From positions 1 through 13,626 of the forward strand of contig JAHHTY010000055.1 in NCBI GenBank assembly GCA_020024325.1: 13,626 nucleotides of DNA, in the 5' to 3' direction. The position numbers were made by a program, and so were the translations under genes. Under the pieces are notes generated by a model that had not been told where the DNA came from, did not search any database, and saw only the letters and a list, made by a program, of their open reading frames with translations. This document shows, in pieces, positions 1 to 7,710 of this stretch. The DNA is from Negativibacillus sp. Lineage in GTDB: Bacteria > Bacillota > Clostridia > Oscillospirales > Ruminococcaceae. Numbering within the stretch: position 1 is the stretch's first letter; each line of letters begins with the position of its first letter.

Positions 1-19
1 CTGGGCTTAATCTATATTT

Positions 20-928
20 CTACAAATACAGGATAATGCATCCTGCCATAATTAAAGATGCCATAGTAAATAACATCATTCCCGGATTGAGTAGAACTGC
101 ATCCAGTGCCTGCTCTGGTAATTGAGGTTGATTTTTTAATCGGAAGTATCTCTTTTGGATTGTAAGACCGACAGCGTAAGCCGCTGCAAACAAATCAATC
201 AGTACCTGTACTATTATAAATACCTCTTTGTCCATCCCTAAAAATGGCAGAACTCCACCAATCGCATTGACCACAGCGTGCAGCAAAATTGTATTCCAAA
301 GCGAACCTGTCTTTAGATAAATCCACGCAAAAACTAAACCTACTACAAAGGCATATGGATATTGTATCACATTTCCATGCATTAACATAAAGGTTGCTGC
401 ACTGGTGAGTACATATGCCTTTTCACCAAAAGCTCCTACGCTCTCATATATAAATTTTCGGAACAACAATTCCTCACCGATAGGTGCCAAAATAACTGTG
501 GTAACAATAAGCTGCCATAAAGAAGATGAGGAGATACTTTGCTCCACAATGTTTGCTGCCGGTGAACCTTTAATGATAGAAATCCACTCGTTTAAAGCCA
601 TTCCTACCAGGTTAAACAGAAACATAAGACCTATACTCAAAAAAAGATAGCTGATAAATTTTCCTATGGTTAATCTTTTCTTTTGCAATGGTATATGCGG
701 AGCTTTTGCACTTTTCATAATCATTACTGCAATCGGAAGTGCTATCAAAAATTGTATCAGTTCACTTCTTAATATTCCATACCACGAAAAATTATACAGG
801 TTTGGAACATATGCTTTTATTAAAAAATCCGGAACTAATGGCAAAAGCTGACAAATCATCATATATGCCAGCATTCCTAAGCCAAGGCGATTGTAGGCTT
901 TTCTTATATCTTTTACTTCATGTACCAT
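20..928 (-). CDS. CPBP family intramembrane metalloprotease (CAAX protease / bacteriocin-immunity-like)
   Basis: Polytopic membrane protein of about 302 residues with many hydrophobic segments. It carries the three CPBP (Abi, type II CAAX endopeptidase-like) motifs: the glutamate pair EELLFR at about residues 152-157, FMLMH at about 180-184, and HAVVN at about 217-221, which supply the predicted catalytic and metal-binding residues. Family members are membrane-embedded glutamic or metallo-peptidases acting on prenylated proteins, or giving bacteriocin self-immunity; the substrate here is unknown and no bacteriocin gene is visible nearby. I prefer the ATG at 928 because an AAAGGGG ribosome binding site lies 6 nt upstream; an in-frame ATG at 946 has no good site. 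The gene follows the MATE gene by 48 nt on the same strand with no terminator or clear promoter between, so the two are probably cotranscribed. The stop is TAG at 20-22, and the window ends before any terminator. Confidence 0.88.
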   Translation of the reverse strand: MVHEVKDIRKAYNRLGLGMLAYMMICQLLPLVPDFLIKAYVPNLYNFSWYGILRSELIQFLIALPIAVMIMKSAKAPHIPLQKKRLTIGKFISYLFLSIGLMFLFNLVGMALNEWISIIKGSPAANIVEQSISSSSLWQLIVTTVILAPIGEELLFRKFIYESVGAFGEKAYVLTSAATFMLMHGNVIQYPYAFVVGLVFAWIYLKTGSLWNTILLHAVVNAIGGVLPFLGMDKEVFIIVQVLIDLFAAAYAVGLTIQKRYFRLKNQPQLPEQALDAVLLNPGMMLFTMASLIMAGCIILYL

Positions 929-976
929 CTTATTCCCCTTTCTCATGATTCTGATGTGTACCTTTAATACAGCAAA

Positions 977-2359
977 TTATGAATTCTCTCCTTCGCTGAG
1001 TTTTAATACAATACTTTTATTCTTCCACTTACCTCTTGCATAGTAAATTCCGGAAATCATCAGCCCCAATATCCAACCAATCGCATAAGAATAATAAATA
1101 CTGTTTTTGCCAAACCATGCTGCTAACAAATAAGCTGCCGGCAGTCGTGCCAACCACAAGCCCACAAAGGATGAAATCATTGGAATGATCATCTCACCTG
1201 AGCCACGCAGCACACTGTTATACATAAAACAGATTGCTAACAGAAAGTAGAAAGGAAGTACATCGTGCAGATAAGCAACACCTGCATCAATAACTTCCGG
1301 ATTCTGGCTGAACATCTTCATCATAAATGCACTGGTTGGGTAAAGCAAAACCCCCACCAATAGGCAGCAGCCTATTGATAAGACCATAGAAGCCTTTAAG
1401 CCCTCTTTTACTCTATGCTGGTTACCTGCACCAATATTCTGCCCTGTATAGGTTGTAAGGGCATTGGAAAGGCTCTGGACCGGTAAAAATGCAAAGGTAT
1501 CAATCTTGTTTGCTCCATTAAAACCTGCCATAAAACTGGAGCCGTAACTGTTTACCAACGATTGCATAAACATAATTCCAATGGAAAACAATGCCTGTTG
1601 AATTCCGGAAGGAATTCCCAGCTTCATTGCCTGCCAAAACAGACGCTTTTGAAAATAGAATTTGTGCGGTTTAATATCAATAAAGTCATAGTGCTTATTG
1701 ATATAGAATACGCCAAACAACCACGAAGAAATCTGGGCAATAATGGTTGCCAGTGCAACTCCTGCAACTCCCATCTTAATTGGAATGGTAAAAACAAGGT
1801 CCAGCACGATATTGATTCCTGTTGCAATCATCAAAAACAGCAAAGATGTTCTGCTGTCCCCCAATCCTTGTAGGATACCTGCATTAACATTAAAGCCCAA
1901 GTTGCCTATAATACCAATGAAAATAATTGTCATATATGTTTTTGCCATAGCTAAGGTTCCATCATCCGGCACCTGCATCATCCGCAATAGAGGCTCGCTA
2001 AAGAATACACCAATCAAAGAAAGTGGAATAATTCCAACAATCAGCGCAGTATAAATTGTACCGACTGTCTGGTTAACCTTTTCAAAATCCCTTGCTCCGT
2101 AAAACTGGGAAATCATAATTGTTGCCCCGGTACCAATTCCCATAAACAAAGAAACCAACATAAAAATAATTGGAAAACCTGTGCCCACTGCCGCCAAAGC
2201 CTGGTCTCCAATTACATTTCCCACAATGATACTATCCACCATATTATACAATTGCTGGAATACATTGCCCAATAACAACGGAACAGTAAAACTAATAATC
2301 AGCTTATACGGACTTCCCATTGTCATGTCAATGGAAGTTGCTTTTTTCTCTCTTTCCAT
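977..2359 (-). CDS. MATE family efflux transporter
   Basis: Inner-membrane multidrug and toxin extrusion transporter of 460 residues, the usual length for a 12-helix MATE protein with two tandem MatE halves. The N-terminal stretch around residues 14-65 (SPYKLIISFTVPLLLGNVFQQ, then YNMVDSIIVGNVIG and ALAAVGTGFPI) is typical of the Firmicute MepA/DinF-like branch. The family exports cationic drugs, dyes or metabolites by Na+ or H+ antiport; the substrate cannot be read from sequence. The ATG at 2359 has a purine-rich GGAAGG site 8 nt upstream. A promoter at 2417-2445 precedes it. A CPBP protease gene follows by 48 nt. Divergent from helD across a 484-nt regulatory region. No truncation or frameshift is seen. 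Confidence 0.93.
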   Translation of the reverse strand: MEREKKATSIDMTMGSPYKLIISFTVPLLLGNVFQQLYNMVDSIIVGNVIGDQALAAVGTGFPIIFMLVSLFMGIGTGATIMISQFYGARDFEKVNQTVGTIYTALIVGIIPLSLIGVFFSEPLLRMMQVPDDGTLAMAKTYMTIIFIGIIGNLGFNVNAGILQGLGDSRTSLLFLMIATGINIVLDLVFTIPIKMGVAGVALATIIAQISSWLFGVFYINKHYDFIDIKPHKFYFQKRLFWQAMKLGIPSGIQQALFSIGIMFMQSLVNSYGSSFMAGFNGANKIDTFAFLPVQSLSNALTTYTGQNIGAGNQHRVKEGLKASMVLSIGCCLLVGVLLYPTSAFMMKMFSQNPEVIDAGVAYLHDVLPFYFLLAICFMYNSVLRGSGEMIIPMISSFVGLWLARLPAAYLLAAWFGKNSIYYSYAIGWILGLMISGIYYARGKWKNKSIVLKLSEGENS

Positions 2360-2416
2360 AATCTTTTCCTTCCTCTCTCTTAAATTTTATTCTCTCAATT
2401 TTTATGTATAAATTTT

Positions 2417-2445
2417 ATTATATGAGAAAATTCCTTAAAATACAA
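2417..2445 (-). promoter_or_regulatory. Promoter of the MATE-CPBP transcription unit
   Basis: On the minus strand, TTGTAT (-35, 2445-2440), a 17-bp spacer and a perfect TATAAT (-10, 2422-2417). Transcription would start near 2410, giving a leader of about 50 nt before the MATE ATG, too short for a known riboswitch. Read directly from sequence; promoter activity is inferred. Confidence 0.7.
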
Positions 2446-2548
2446 GATATTTCTCTTTTAAATTCTCTTTCTTCTCTGTCTTTTTAGATGTTTTGTATTA
2501 TTTTGTATATTACATCTATTTTTATTTTTATTTTTTCTTAAAATTTTA

Positions 2549-2577
2549 TTGACTTTTTACTACTTATGGGTTATAAT
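2549..2577 (+). promoter_or_regulatory. Strong sigma-A-type promoter of a short unknown unit
   Basis: TTGACT (2549-2554), a 17-bp spacer and a perfect TATAAT (2572-2577), close to consensus. Predicted start between 2582 and 2585. No annotated gene begins here. The next full-length gene, helD, starts 267 nt downstream and has its own promoter, and two hairpins lie between. This points to a separate short transcript. Confidence 0.68.
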
Positions 2578-2581
2578 GAGG

Positions 2582-2632
2582 ATGTTGGAAAGAGTAAAAA
2601 AAGCTCTACTTCATCTTTTTAAAATCTCCTGA
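2582..2632 (+). CDS. Possible 16-residue leaderless micropeptide (or part of a small RNA)
   Basis: An ATG at 2582-2584 lies 5 bp beyond the -10 box of the strong promoter, so a transcript starting at this A would be leaderless. The reading frame encodes MLERVKKALLHLFKIS and stops at TGA 2630-2632, directly at the base of the hairpin 2631-2648. The peptide is short, basic and potentially amphipathic, as in some membrane-active peptides, but I do not recognise it. There is no Shine-Dalgarno site in a useful position (GAGG abuts the ATG). A non-coding small RNA from the same promoter explains the layout equally well, so this is a weak CDS call. Confidence 0.22.
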   Translation: MLERVKKALLHLFKIS

Positions 2633-2665
2633 CCGGTTTATACCGGTCGTCCTCTATTTTTTATT
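2631..2665 (+). terminator. Hairpin plus T-rich tract ending the short unit
   Basis: GACCGGT (2631-2637), loop TTAT, ACCGGTC (2642-2648): a perfect 7-bp stem. A T-rich stretch with a run of six T begins about 8 nt after the stem. The gap between stem and T tract is longer than in a classical intrinsic terminator, so termination may be partial. TCCTC (2650-2654) can also pair with GAGGA at 2578-2582 if transcription begins early enough. Confidence 0.45.
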
Positions 2666-2670
2666 ACACA

Positions 2671-2708
2671 GCCGAAAAGGGAAGTCCTATAGGACTTCCC
2701 TTTTCGGC
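2671..2708. repeat. Perfect 38-bp palindrome, probably a bidirectional terminator hairpin
   Basis: Two 17-nt arms (starting GCCGAAAAGGG, ending CCCTTTTCGGC) around a central TATA, itself palindromic, so the whole 38 bp is a perfect inverted repeat. The inner part, GGGAAGTCC with its complement flanked by AAAA and TTTT, resembles a bidirectional intrinsic terminator, but the T run is only four bases and is followed by CGGC. It lies after the short unit and before the helD promoter, so it could insulate helD from upstream transcription. A protein-binding or recombination site is possible but unsupported. Confidence 0.6.
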
Positions 2709-2748
2709 GTTATAGATATTTTCACATCATTTTATCTTAACAGTTTCA

Positions 2749-2777
2749 TTGATTTATCCTATTTTTCATGTTATAAT
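2749..2777 (+). promoter_or_regulatory. Promoter of helD
   Basis: TTGATT (2749-2754), 17-bp spacer, TATAAT (2772-2777). Predicted start near 2784, giving a 5' leader of about 60 nt. The leader contains a small hairpin, CTTTATT-CGG-AATAAAG (2814-2830), immediately before the GGAGAG ribosome binding site (2831-2836), which might tune translation. Confidence 0.72.
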
Positions 2778-2843
2778 AATAAGATATATCAAATAATCAA
2801 TACGAAGTTCAATCTTTATTCGGAATAAAGGGAGAGATTCTTT

Positions 2844-5090
2844 ATGGAATATGAAAAGGAATTTTTACTTGAACAGGAATATCTTCATAAAACCTGTTCT
2901 TTTATTCAGGAAAATTTAACTCGTGAAGAGGCAGCCTGTGCTGACGAAAAGGATCAGATCATCTCTGCCCGAAAAGAAATGTGGGAAACTGTTTCTTTCA
3001 GGGGTGGCTTTGATAATGCTGTTGAGGCACATCAGGCACTTGAATCTATTCAAGCACAGTCTGCTCGCTATGATGCAGCACACAAAAGAATTGACCATTA
3101 CCGTCAATCGCTGAACTGCCCTTACTTTGCACGAATTGATTTTACTGAAAGCGGGTTTGAAAATGAACCTGCCGAAAAAATATATATTGGGCTTTCCACC
3201 GTTCAAGACGAAGATAGTTACGAAACCTTTGTTTACGACTGGAGAACTCCAATCGCCAGCCTGTTTTACCGCTACGAAACAGGAAAAGCCGAATACCAAG
3301 CTCCTATGGGTGCAATTCAAGGCAACATTTCTCTCAAGCGTCAGTATGAAATAAAAGACAGCACCCTCAATTACTTTTTTGATTCCGACGTTAATATTAT
3401 GGACAATATGCTCAGAGAAGCTCTTTCTCACAACGCTTCCCTGCAAATGAAATCCATTGTAGAAACCATCCAACGTCAGCAGGATATGATTATCCGTGAC
3501 ACCCTAAATGAGCTTGTATGTGTTCAGGGCGTTGCAGGCAGTGGAAAAACATCGGTTGCACTGCATCGAGTTGCTTTCCTTTTGTATGAGGGCGTTACAC
3601 AAAAGCTGTATGCCAACAATATCGTTATCATCTCCCCAAACAATTTATTTGGAAGTTACATCGCAAATGTGCTGCCTGAATTGGGCGAGGAAAATATTGC
3701 AAGCTTAACCTTTGAATCATTATTTTCCAAAACCTGTGAAACTAATTTTACAATCCTTCCACGCACACAGCTTCTTGAAAATATGGTGTGTGCCGACACA
3801 CAAAAAGAGCGAAATTTACTGCATAGTTTAGTAGAATTTTTATCGTCTGAACTTTTCGTTCAGATGATTGACCGCTATGTTTCTCATTATATCCGCCGTA
3901 TGATTCCTTATACCGATCTTTACTATGACGGAAAGATACTGGAAACAAAAGAAGAAATGAATGCCTTTATCCAAAAAGCCTGCCATCGCGCTCCTTTATA
4001 TGGTGCACTCAAGCTTTTGGAAAAACGTTTATGGACTCAGATTCATAAAGTGCGTCGGGAAAAACGTCTTGCCGATCTCCAGTCTTTTTCAGGAACTTTT
4101 GTCCAGCATCTTTATGATAAAAAACAGTTTGGTCGTTTGTTATCTATTAAAGAATCCACTCGCATCAAACATCAAATCCGTGCTTTCACCACTCTGGACA
4201 GCACTAAAATGTTTTGTGATCTTCTTTGTAACCGTGATTTATTCTATCGCATGGCAAAGGGGCTTAATTTGCCGGAAAACATCGAAGAAATTCGTGCGAT
4301 GGCAGTGCAGCAGCTAAACAACTCCTCTGACAAAATACCATATCAACTTGCTATGCCGCTGTTGTATCTGCATTTAAGCTTGTTTGGAACAGACCATTTC
4401 CAAGACATCCGTCAGGTTGTGGTAGACGAAGCTCAGGATTATTATCCTCTTCATTTCTATATCCTCAAAAAGTTGTTTCCTTCTGCCCGCTACACAGTTA
4501 TGGGCGATTACAACCAGACAATTGAAAAACAAGAGAGCCCACAGTTTTATGAGGATACTGCACGAATTCTCAATAAAAAATCCTCCTGTCTAATCACGTT
4601 GAGTAAGGGCTTCCGCTGCTCTTATGAAATCAACGAGTTTTCTCGTCGTTTTTTAAGCAGCAGTACAGAAATGGAGAGCTTTGACCGTCACGAACAAGCT
4701 CCACTGATTGAACAAGCTGACTCTCTGCAAGCAATGGCAGATCGAATTGTCGAGTTAAGTCAGGAATATTTAAAAGATGGTTTTGAATCAATTGGGCTAA
4801 TCTGTAAAACCCAAAAGCAAACCCGTAAACTATATTCTCTGTTAAAAGACCGTCTGCCTGTTCACCTGATGAATACTGACGGAAAAGAAATTTTCTCAGG
4901 TATCATGTTAATGCCTGTGTATATGTCCAAAGGTCTGGAATTTGATGCTGCCGTTATCTGTGGTGCCGATGATAAAAATTATCGCACACCATTTGACCGT
5001 CAGTTATTGTATGTTTCCTGCACCCGTGCTTTGCATCGTCTGGCTATTTTATATACCGATAAACCAAGTAAATATCTCCAAAACTCATAA
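2844..5090 (+). CDS. helD: HelD-like RNA polymerase-recycling ATPase (UvrD/Rep superfamily 1)
   Basis: Superfamily 1 nucleotide-dependent motor protein of 748 residues, close to the length of Bacillus HelD. Visible motifs in order: an N-terminal charged helical region at about 1-90, expected to form the coiled-coil arm that enters the RNA polymerase secondary channel; Walker A GVAGSGKT at 229-236; Walker B DEAQD at 528-532; GDYNQTI at 554-560; GFRCS near 589; SKGLEFDAAVICG at 695-707; and LLYVSCTRA at 721-729. HelD proteins release stalled or idle RNA polymerase from nucleic acid, and some relatives protect against rifampicin; that role is inferred from family. The start ATG has GGAGAG 7 nt upstream. 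Single gene with its own promoter, divergent from a MATE operon and convergent with purD. It lacks the N-terminal nuclease or DNA-specific domains of UvrD, PcrA or AddA, so HelD is the better match. Confidence 0.9.
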   Translation: MEYEKEFLLEQEYLHKTCSFIQENLTREEAACADEKDQIISARKEMWETVSFRGGFDNAVEAHQALESIQAQSARYDAAHKRIDHYRQSLNCPYFARIDFTESGFENEPAEKIYIGLSTVQDEDSYETFVYDWRTPIASLFYRYETGKAEYQAPMGAIQGNISLKRQYEIKDSTLNYFFDSDVNIMDNMLREALSHNASLQMKSIVETIQRQQDMIIRDTLNELVCVQGVAGSGKTSVALHRVAFLLYEGVTQKLYANNIVIISPNNLFGSYIANVLPELGEENIASLTFESLFSKTCETNFTILPRTQLLENMVCADTQKERNLLHSLVEFLSSELFVQMIDRYVSHYIRRMIPYTDLYYDGKILETKEEMNAFIQKACHRAPLYGALKLLEKRLWTQIHKVRREKRLADLQSFSGTFVQHLYDKKQFGRLLSIKESTRIKHQIRAFTTLDSTKMFCDLLCNRDLFYRMAKGLNLPENIEEIRAMAVQQLNNSSDKIPYQLAMPLLYLHLSLFGTDHFQDIRQVVVDEAQDYYPLHFYILKKLFPSARYTVMGDYNQTIEKQESPQFYEDTARILNKKSSCLITLSKGFRCSYEINEFSRRFLSSSTEMESFDRHEQAPLIEQADSLQAMADRIVELSQEYLKDGFESIGLICKTQKQTRKLYSLLKDRLPVHLMNTDGKEIFSGIMLMPVYMSKGLEFDAAVICGADDKNYRTPFDRQLLYVSCTRALHRLAILYTDKPSKYLQNS

Positions 5091-5093
5091 CTC

Positions 5094-5134
5094 AAAAAGG
5101 ACGTGCCATCTATTCAGATAGCACGTCCTTTTTT
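5094..5134. terminator. Bidirectional intrinsic terminator between helD and purD
   Basis: AAAAA-GGACGTGC, one mismatched base, ATCT, loop ATTC, AGAT, one mismatched base, GCACGTCC-TTTTTT. An A run on one side and a T run on the other make it function on both strands. It begins 3 nt after the helD stop and ends 8 nt before the purD stop, so it ends both convergent transcripts. Confidence 0.92.
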
Positions 5135-5142
5135 ACTATTTA

Positions 5143-6420
5143 TTATTTTGCAGATAATGCACGCTGTCCAATATCTCTGCGGCTGAAGCAATCTTCAAAA
5201 TGAATCTCGTCCACATTCTGATATGCTTTATCCAGTGCTTCCTGTAAGCTGCCTGCTTTTGCGGTCACACCGAGAACACGTCCTCCGTTATTCAGGAAAG
5301 AACCATTTTCCAGTTTGGTGCCGGAATGGTAAACGCTTACCCCTTCACGCTGTCCGTTATGATCCAACCCGCTGATTGGGAAGCCTTTTTTATAAGACTT
5401 TGGATAGCCACCGCTTGCAATAATAACACAAGCGGCTTTTTCGGAGCTGAATTTTACCATATCCTCGGTAAGTGTTCCGTGGTAAACAGCTTCCATGATT
5501 TCCACTAAATCGCTTTCCAGAAGTTCCAGAACGACCTGTGTTTCCGGATCACCGAAACGGCTGTTATATTCAATGACATATGGTCCCTTTGGTGTCAACA
5601 TCAAGCCAAAGTATAAACAGCCTTTAAATGGTCTGCCCATCTTTGCCATTGCATCAACAGTAGGTTTAAAGATCTTCTCCATACACTCCTGAGCCACTTC
5701 CGCAGTGTAAAACGGGTTTGGTGCAACTGTTCCCATGCCACCGGTATTTAAGCCCTTATCACCGTCCAAAGCACGTTTATGATCCATAGAAGAAATCATC
5801 GGAACCACTGTTTTCCCATCAACAAAAGCCAGAACAGAAACTTCCGGTCCTGTCAAAAATTCTTCAACAACTACATGATTTCCGCTGGTACCAAAAACCT
5901 TCTCCTCCATGATCTCATGCAGACCCTCTTTAGCTTCTTCGTGGCTTGCTGCAATGATAACACCTTTGCCAAGTGCCAGACCGTCCGCTTTGATAACAAC
6001 CGGATATTCATTCTTTTCCTCGATGTAAGAAAGTGCTTTTGCAGGATCATCAAACACTTCATAAGCTGCTGTCGGAATATTATAATCCTTCATCAAATTT
6101 TTTGAAAAAACCTTGCTTGCCTCAATCTGTGCTGCTGCCTGTGTTGGACCGAAAGTCATGATACCCTCTTTATCAAGAGCATCTACCATACCTGCTGCTA
6201 GTGGGTCATCTGGAGCCACTACAACCAAATCAATAGAGTTTTCCTTTGAAAATTTTACCACTCCATCAATATCCATTGCCTTAATATCTACACACTCTGC
6301 ATCTGCACTGATACCACCGTTACCCGGACAGCAATAAATTTTTTCAGCTTTTGGGCTTTGTTTTAGTTTACGGATAATTGCATGTTCTCTTCCACCCGAA
6401 CCTACTACTAAAATTTTCAT
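5143..6420 (-). CDS. purD: Phosphoribosylamine--glycine ligase (GAR synthetase)
   Basis: ATP-grasp enzyme joining phosphoribosylamine and glycine to form GAR, the second step of de novo purine synthesis. 425 residues, normal for bacterial PurD. Seen: the N-terminal GSGGREHA (7-14), PGNGG (32-36), the ATP-grasp stretch KADGLALGKGV (144-154), NTGGMG (225-230), and the metal-binding N-R-F-G-D-P-E motif around 286-293. The sequence APDDPLAAG (69-77) replaces the GPEAPLVAG seen in enterobacterial PurD; I recall this as usual in Clostridia. ATG at 6420 with AAGGAAG 7 nt upstream. Last gene of the operon, 73 nt after the AICAR transformylase gene; a terminator-like hairpin in that gap may lower its expression. 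Confidence 0.97.
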   Translation of the reverse strand: MKILVVGSGGREHAIIRKLKQSPKAEKIYCCPGNGGISADAECVDIKAMDIDGVVKFSKENSIDLVVVAPDDPLAAGMVDALDKEGIMTFGPTQAAAQIEASKVFSKNLMKDYNIPTAAYEVFDDPAKALSYIEEKNEYPVVIKADGLALGKGVIIAASHEEAKEGLHEIMEEKVFGTSGNHVVVEEFLTGPEVSVLAFVDGKTVVPMISSMDHKRALDGDKGLNTGGMGTVAPNPFYTAEVAQECMEKIFKPTVDAMAKMGRPFKGCLYFGLMLTPKGPYVIEYNSRFGDPETQVVLELLESDLVEIMEAVYHGTLTEDMVKFSSEKAACVIIASGGYPKSYKKGFPISGLDHNGQREGVSVYHSGTKLENGSFLNNGGRVLGVTAKAGSLQEALDKAYQNVDEIHFEDCFSRRDIGQRALSAK

Positions 6421-6454
6421 AAAGAGTCTTCCTTTCTATCTCAATCTTATTCCG

Positions 6455-6487
6455 AAAAAGGGAAAGAAGAATCTCTCCTTTCCCTTT
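6455..6487 (-). terminator. Terminator-like hairpin between AICAR transformylase gene and purD
   Basis: On the minus strand AAAGGGAAAGGAGA, loop GAT, TCTTCTTTCCCTTT: a 14-bp stem with one G-T pair, followed by further T bases (TTTTT in all from the stem end). It starts 6 nt after the AICAR transformylase stop and lies 34 nt upstream of the purD start. purD has no clear promoter of its own, so read-through is needed; the element probably acts as partial terminator or mRNA stabiliser. Confidence 0.6.
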
Positions 6488-6493
6488 CGATTT

Positions 6494-7675
6494 TTAGTGA
6501 TGGAACAGACGGATTCCGGTGAATGCCAGAACCATATTGTATTTATCACAGGTATCAATAACATTATCGTCACGGATAGAACCACCCGGCTCTGCAATGT
6601 ACTGTACACCGGTGCGGTGTGCTCTTTCGATATTATCGCCAAATGGGAAGAACGCATCAGAACCGAGGGAAACTCCGGTCAGAGTATCCAGCCATGCACG
6701 TTTTTCCTCTCTGGTCAGCGGTTCTGGTTTTGTGGTGAAGAAGTTTTCCCAAATACCATCTGCCAAAACATCCATATAGTCATCAGAGATATAAACATCA
6801 ATGGTGTTATCACGATCTGCTCTGCGGATATCGTTTTTAAATGGCAGGTTCATAACTTTTTCATGCTGACGCAGATACCAGATATCTGCTTTGTTGCCTG
6901 CCAGTCTGGTACAATGGATTCTGGACTGCTGACCTGCTCCAATACCGATTGCCTGCCCGTCTTTTACATAGCATACCGAGTTAGACTGTGTATATTTAAG
7001 AGCAATTAGGGAGATCATCAAATCGATTTTTGCATTTTCCGGAAGGTCGTTATTTTTAGAAACAATATTATTAAACAGCTCGGTATCAATCTTCAGATTA
7101 TTTCTTCCCTGTTCAAATGTAATACCAAATACATCTTTGTGTTCAACCTCAGCAGGAACATAGGATGGGTCAATCTGAATTACATTATAGCTGCCTTTGC
7201 GTTTTTCTTTGAGGATTTCCAGCGCTTCTTCGGTGTATCCCGGAGCAATAACACCATCAGAAACTTCACGTTTAATAATTTTTGCAGTGCAGGCATCGCA
7301 AACATCGGACAAAGCAATGAAATCACCGTAAGAGGACATTCTGTCTGCACCTCTTGCTCTAGCATAAGCACTTGCAATTGGGGAAAGCTCACCCAAATCA
7401 TCTACAAAGTAGATTTTTTTCATTGTATCGTCCAGTGGCAGACCAACTGCTGCACCTGCTGGAGAAACGTGTTTAAAAGAAGCAGCTGACGGCAGACCGG
7501 TTGCCTCTTTCAGCTCTTTTACAAGCTGCCAACTGTTGAAAGCATCTAAAAAGTTGATATATCCCGGTTTTCCGTTAAGAACTTTGATTGGAAGTTCACT
7601 GCCGTCCTTCATAAAAATTTTTGACGGTTTCTGGTTTGGGTTACAGCCATATTTTAATGCCAACTCGTTTGCCAT
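6494..7675 (-). CDS. Stand-alone AICAR transformylase (PurH transformylase domain only)
   Basis: Transfers a formyl group from 10-formyl-tetrahydrofolate to AICAR, giving FAICAR, the penultimate step to IMP. The 393-residue protein matches only the C-terminal transformylase part of bifunctional PurH (normally over 500 residues). Seen: catalytic Lys-His in FKHVSPAG (67-74), YTQSNSV (228-234), GAGQQSR (246-252), SDAFFPF (339-345), and FTG-R-F-H at the C terminus. The N-terminal MGS-like IMP cyclohydrolase domain is absent; the protein begins directly with KYGCNPNQ. I choose ATG 7675, with AAAGGA about 5 nt upstream, over an in-frame TTG at 7702. The preceding gene, 35 nt upstream, encodes a PurO-type cyclohydrolase that would supply the missing activity. 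Not a truncation artefact: both ends look natural and the gene fills the purH place in the operon. Confidence 0.93.
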   Translation of the reverse strand: MANELALKYGCNPNQKPSKIFMKDGSELPIKVLNGKPGYINFLDAFNSWQLVKELKEATGLPSAASFKHVSPAGAAVGLPLDDTMKKIYFVDDLGELSPIASAYARARGADRMSSYGDFIALSDVCDACTAKIIKREVSDGVIAPGYTEEALEILKEKRKGSYNVIQIDPSYVPAEVEHKDVFGITFEQGRNNLKIDTELFNNIVSKNNDLPENAKIDLMISLIALKYTQSNSVCYVKDGQAIGIGAGQQSRIHCTRLAGNKADIWYLRQHEKVMNLPFKNDIRRADRDNTIDVYISDDYMDVLADGIWENFFTTKPEPLTREEKRAWLDTLTGVSLGSDAFFPFGDNIERAHRTGVQYIAEPGGSIRDDNVIDTCDKYNMVLAFTGIRLFHH

Positions 7676-7710
7676 AACAATCAATCCTTTCTTCTCTCTC
7701 AAATCAGATT

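Noticed and set aside
2446..2843. SRP RNA, 6S RNA or tmRNA in the MATE-helD gap
   Set aside because: The SRP core (GGAAGGAAGCAGC-like) is absent, and the promoter-driven unit is too short for 6S RNA or tmRNA.
6494..7009. Long plus-strand frame opposite the transformylase gene
   Set aside because: It is a shadow of a well-conserved gene on the other strand, has no ribosome binding site of note and resembles no family.
7676..7702. Upstream TTG start for the AICAR transformylase
   Set aside because: The ATG at 7675 has an AAAGGA site at proper spacing and matches the natural N terminus of the domain; the TTG offers no better site.
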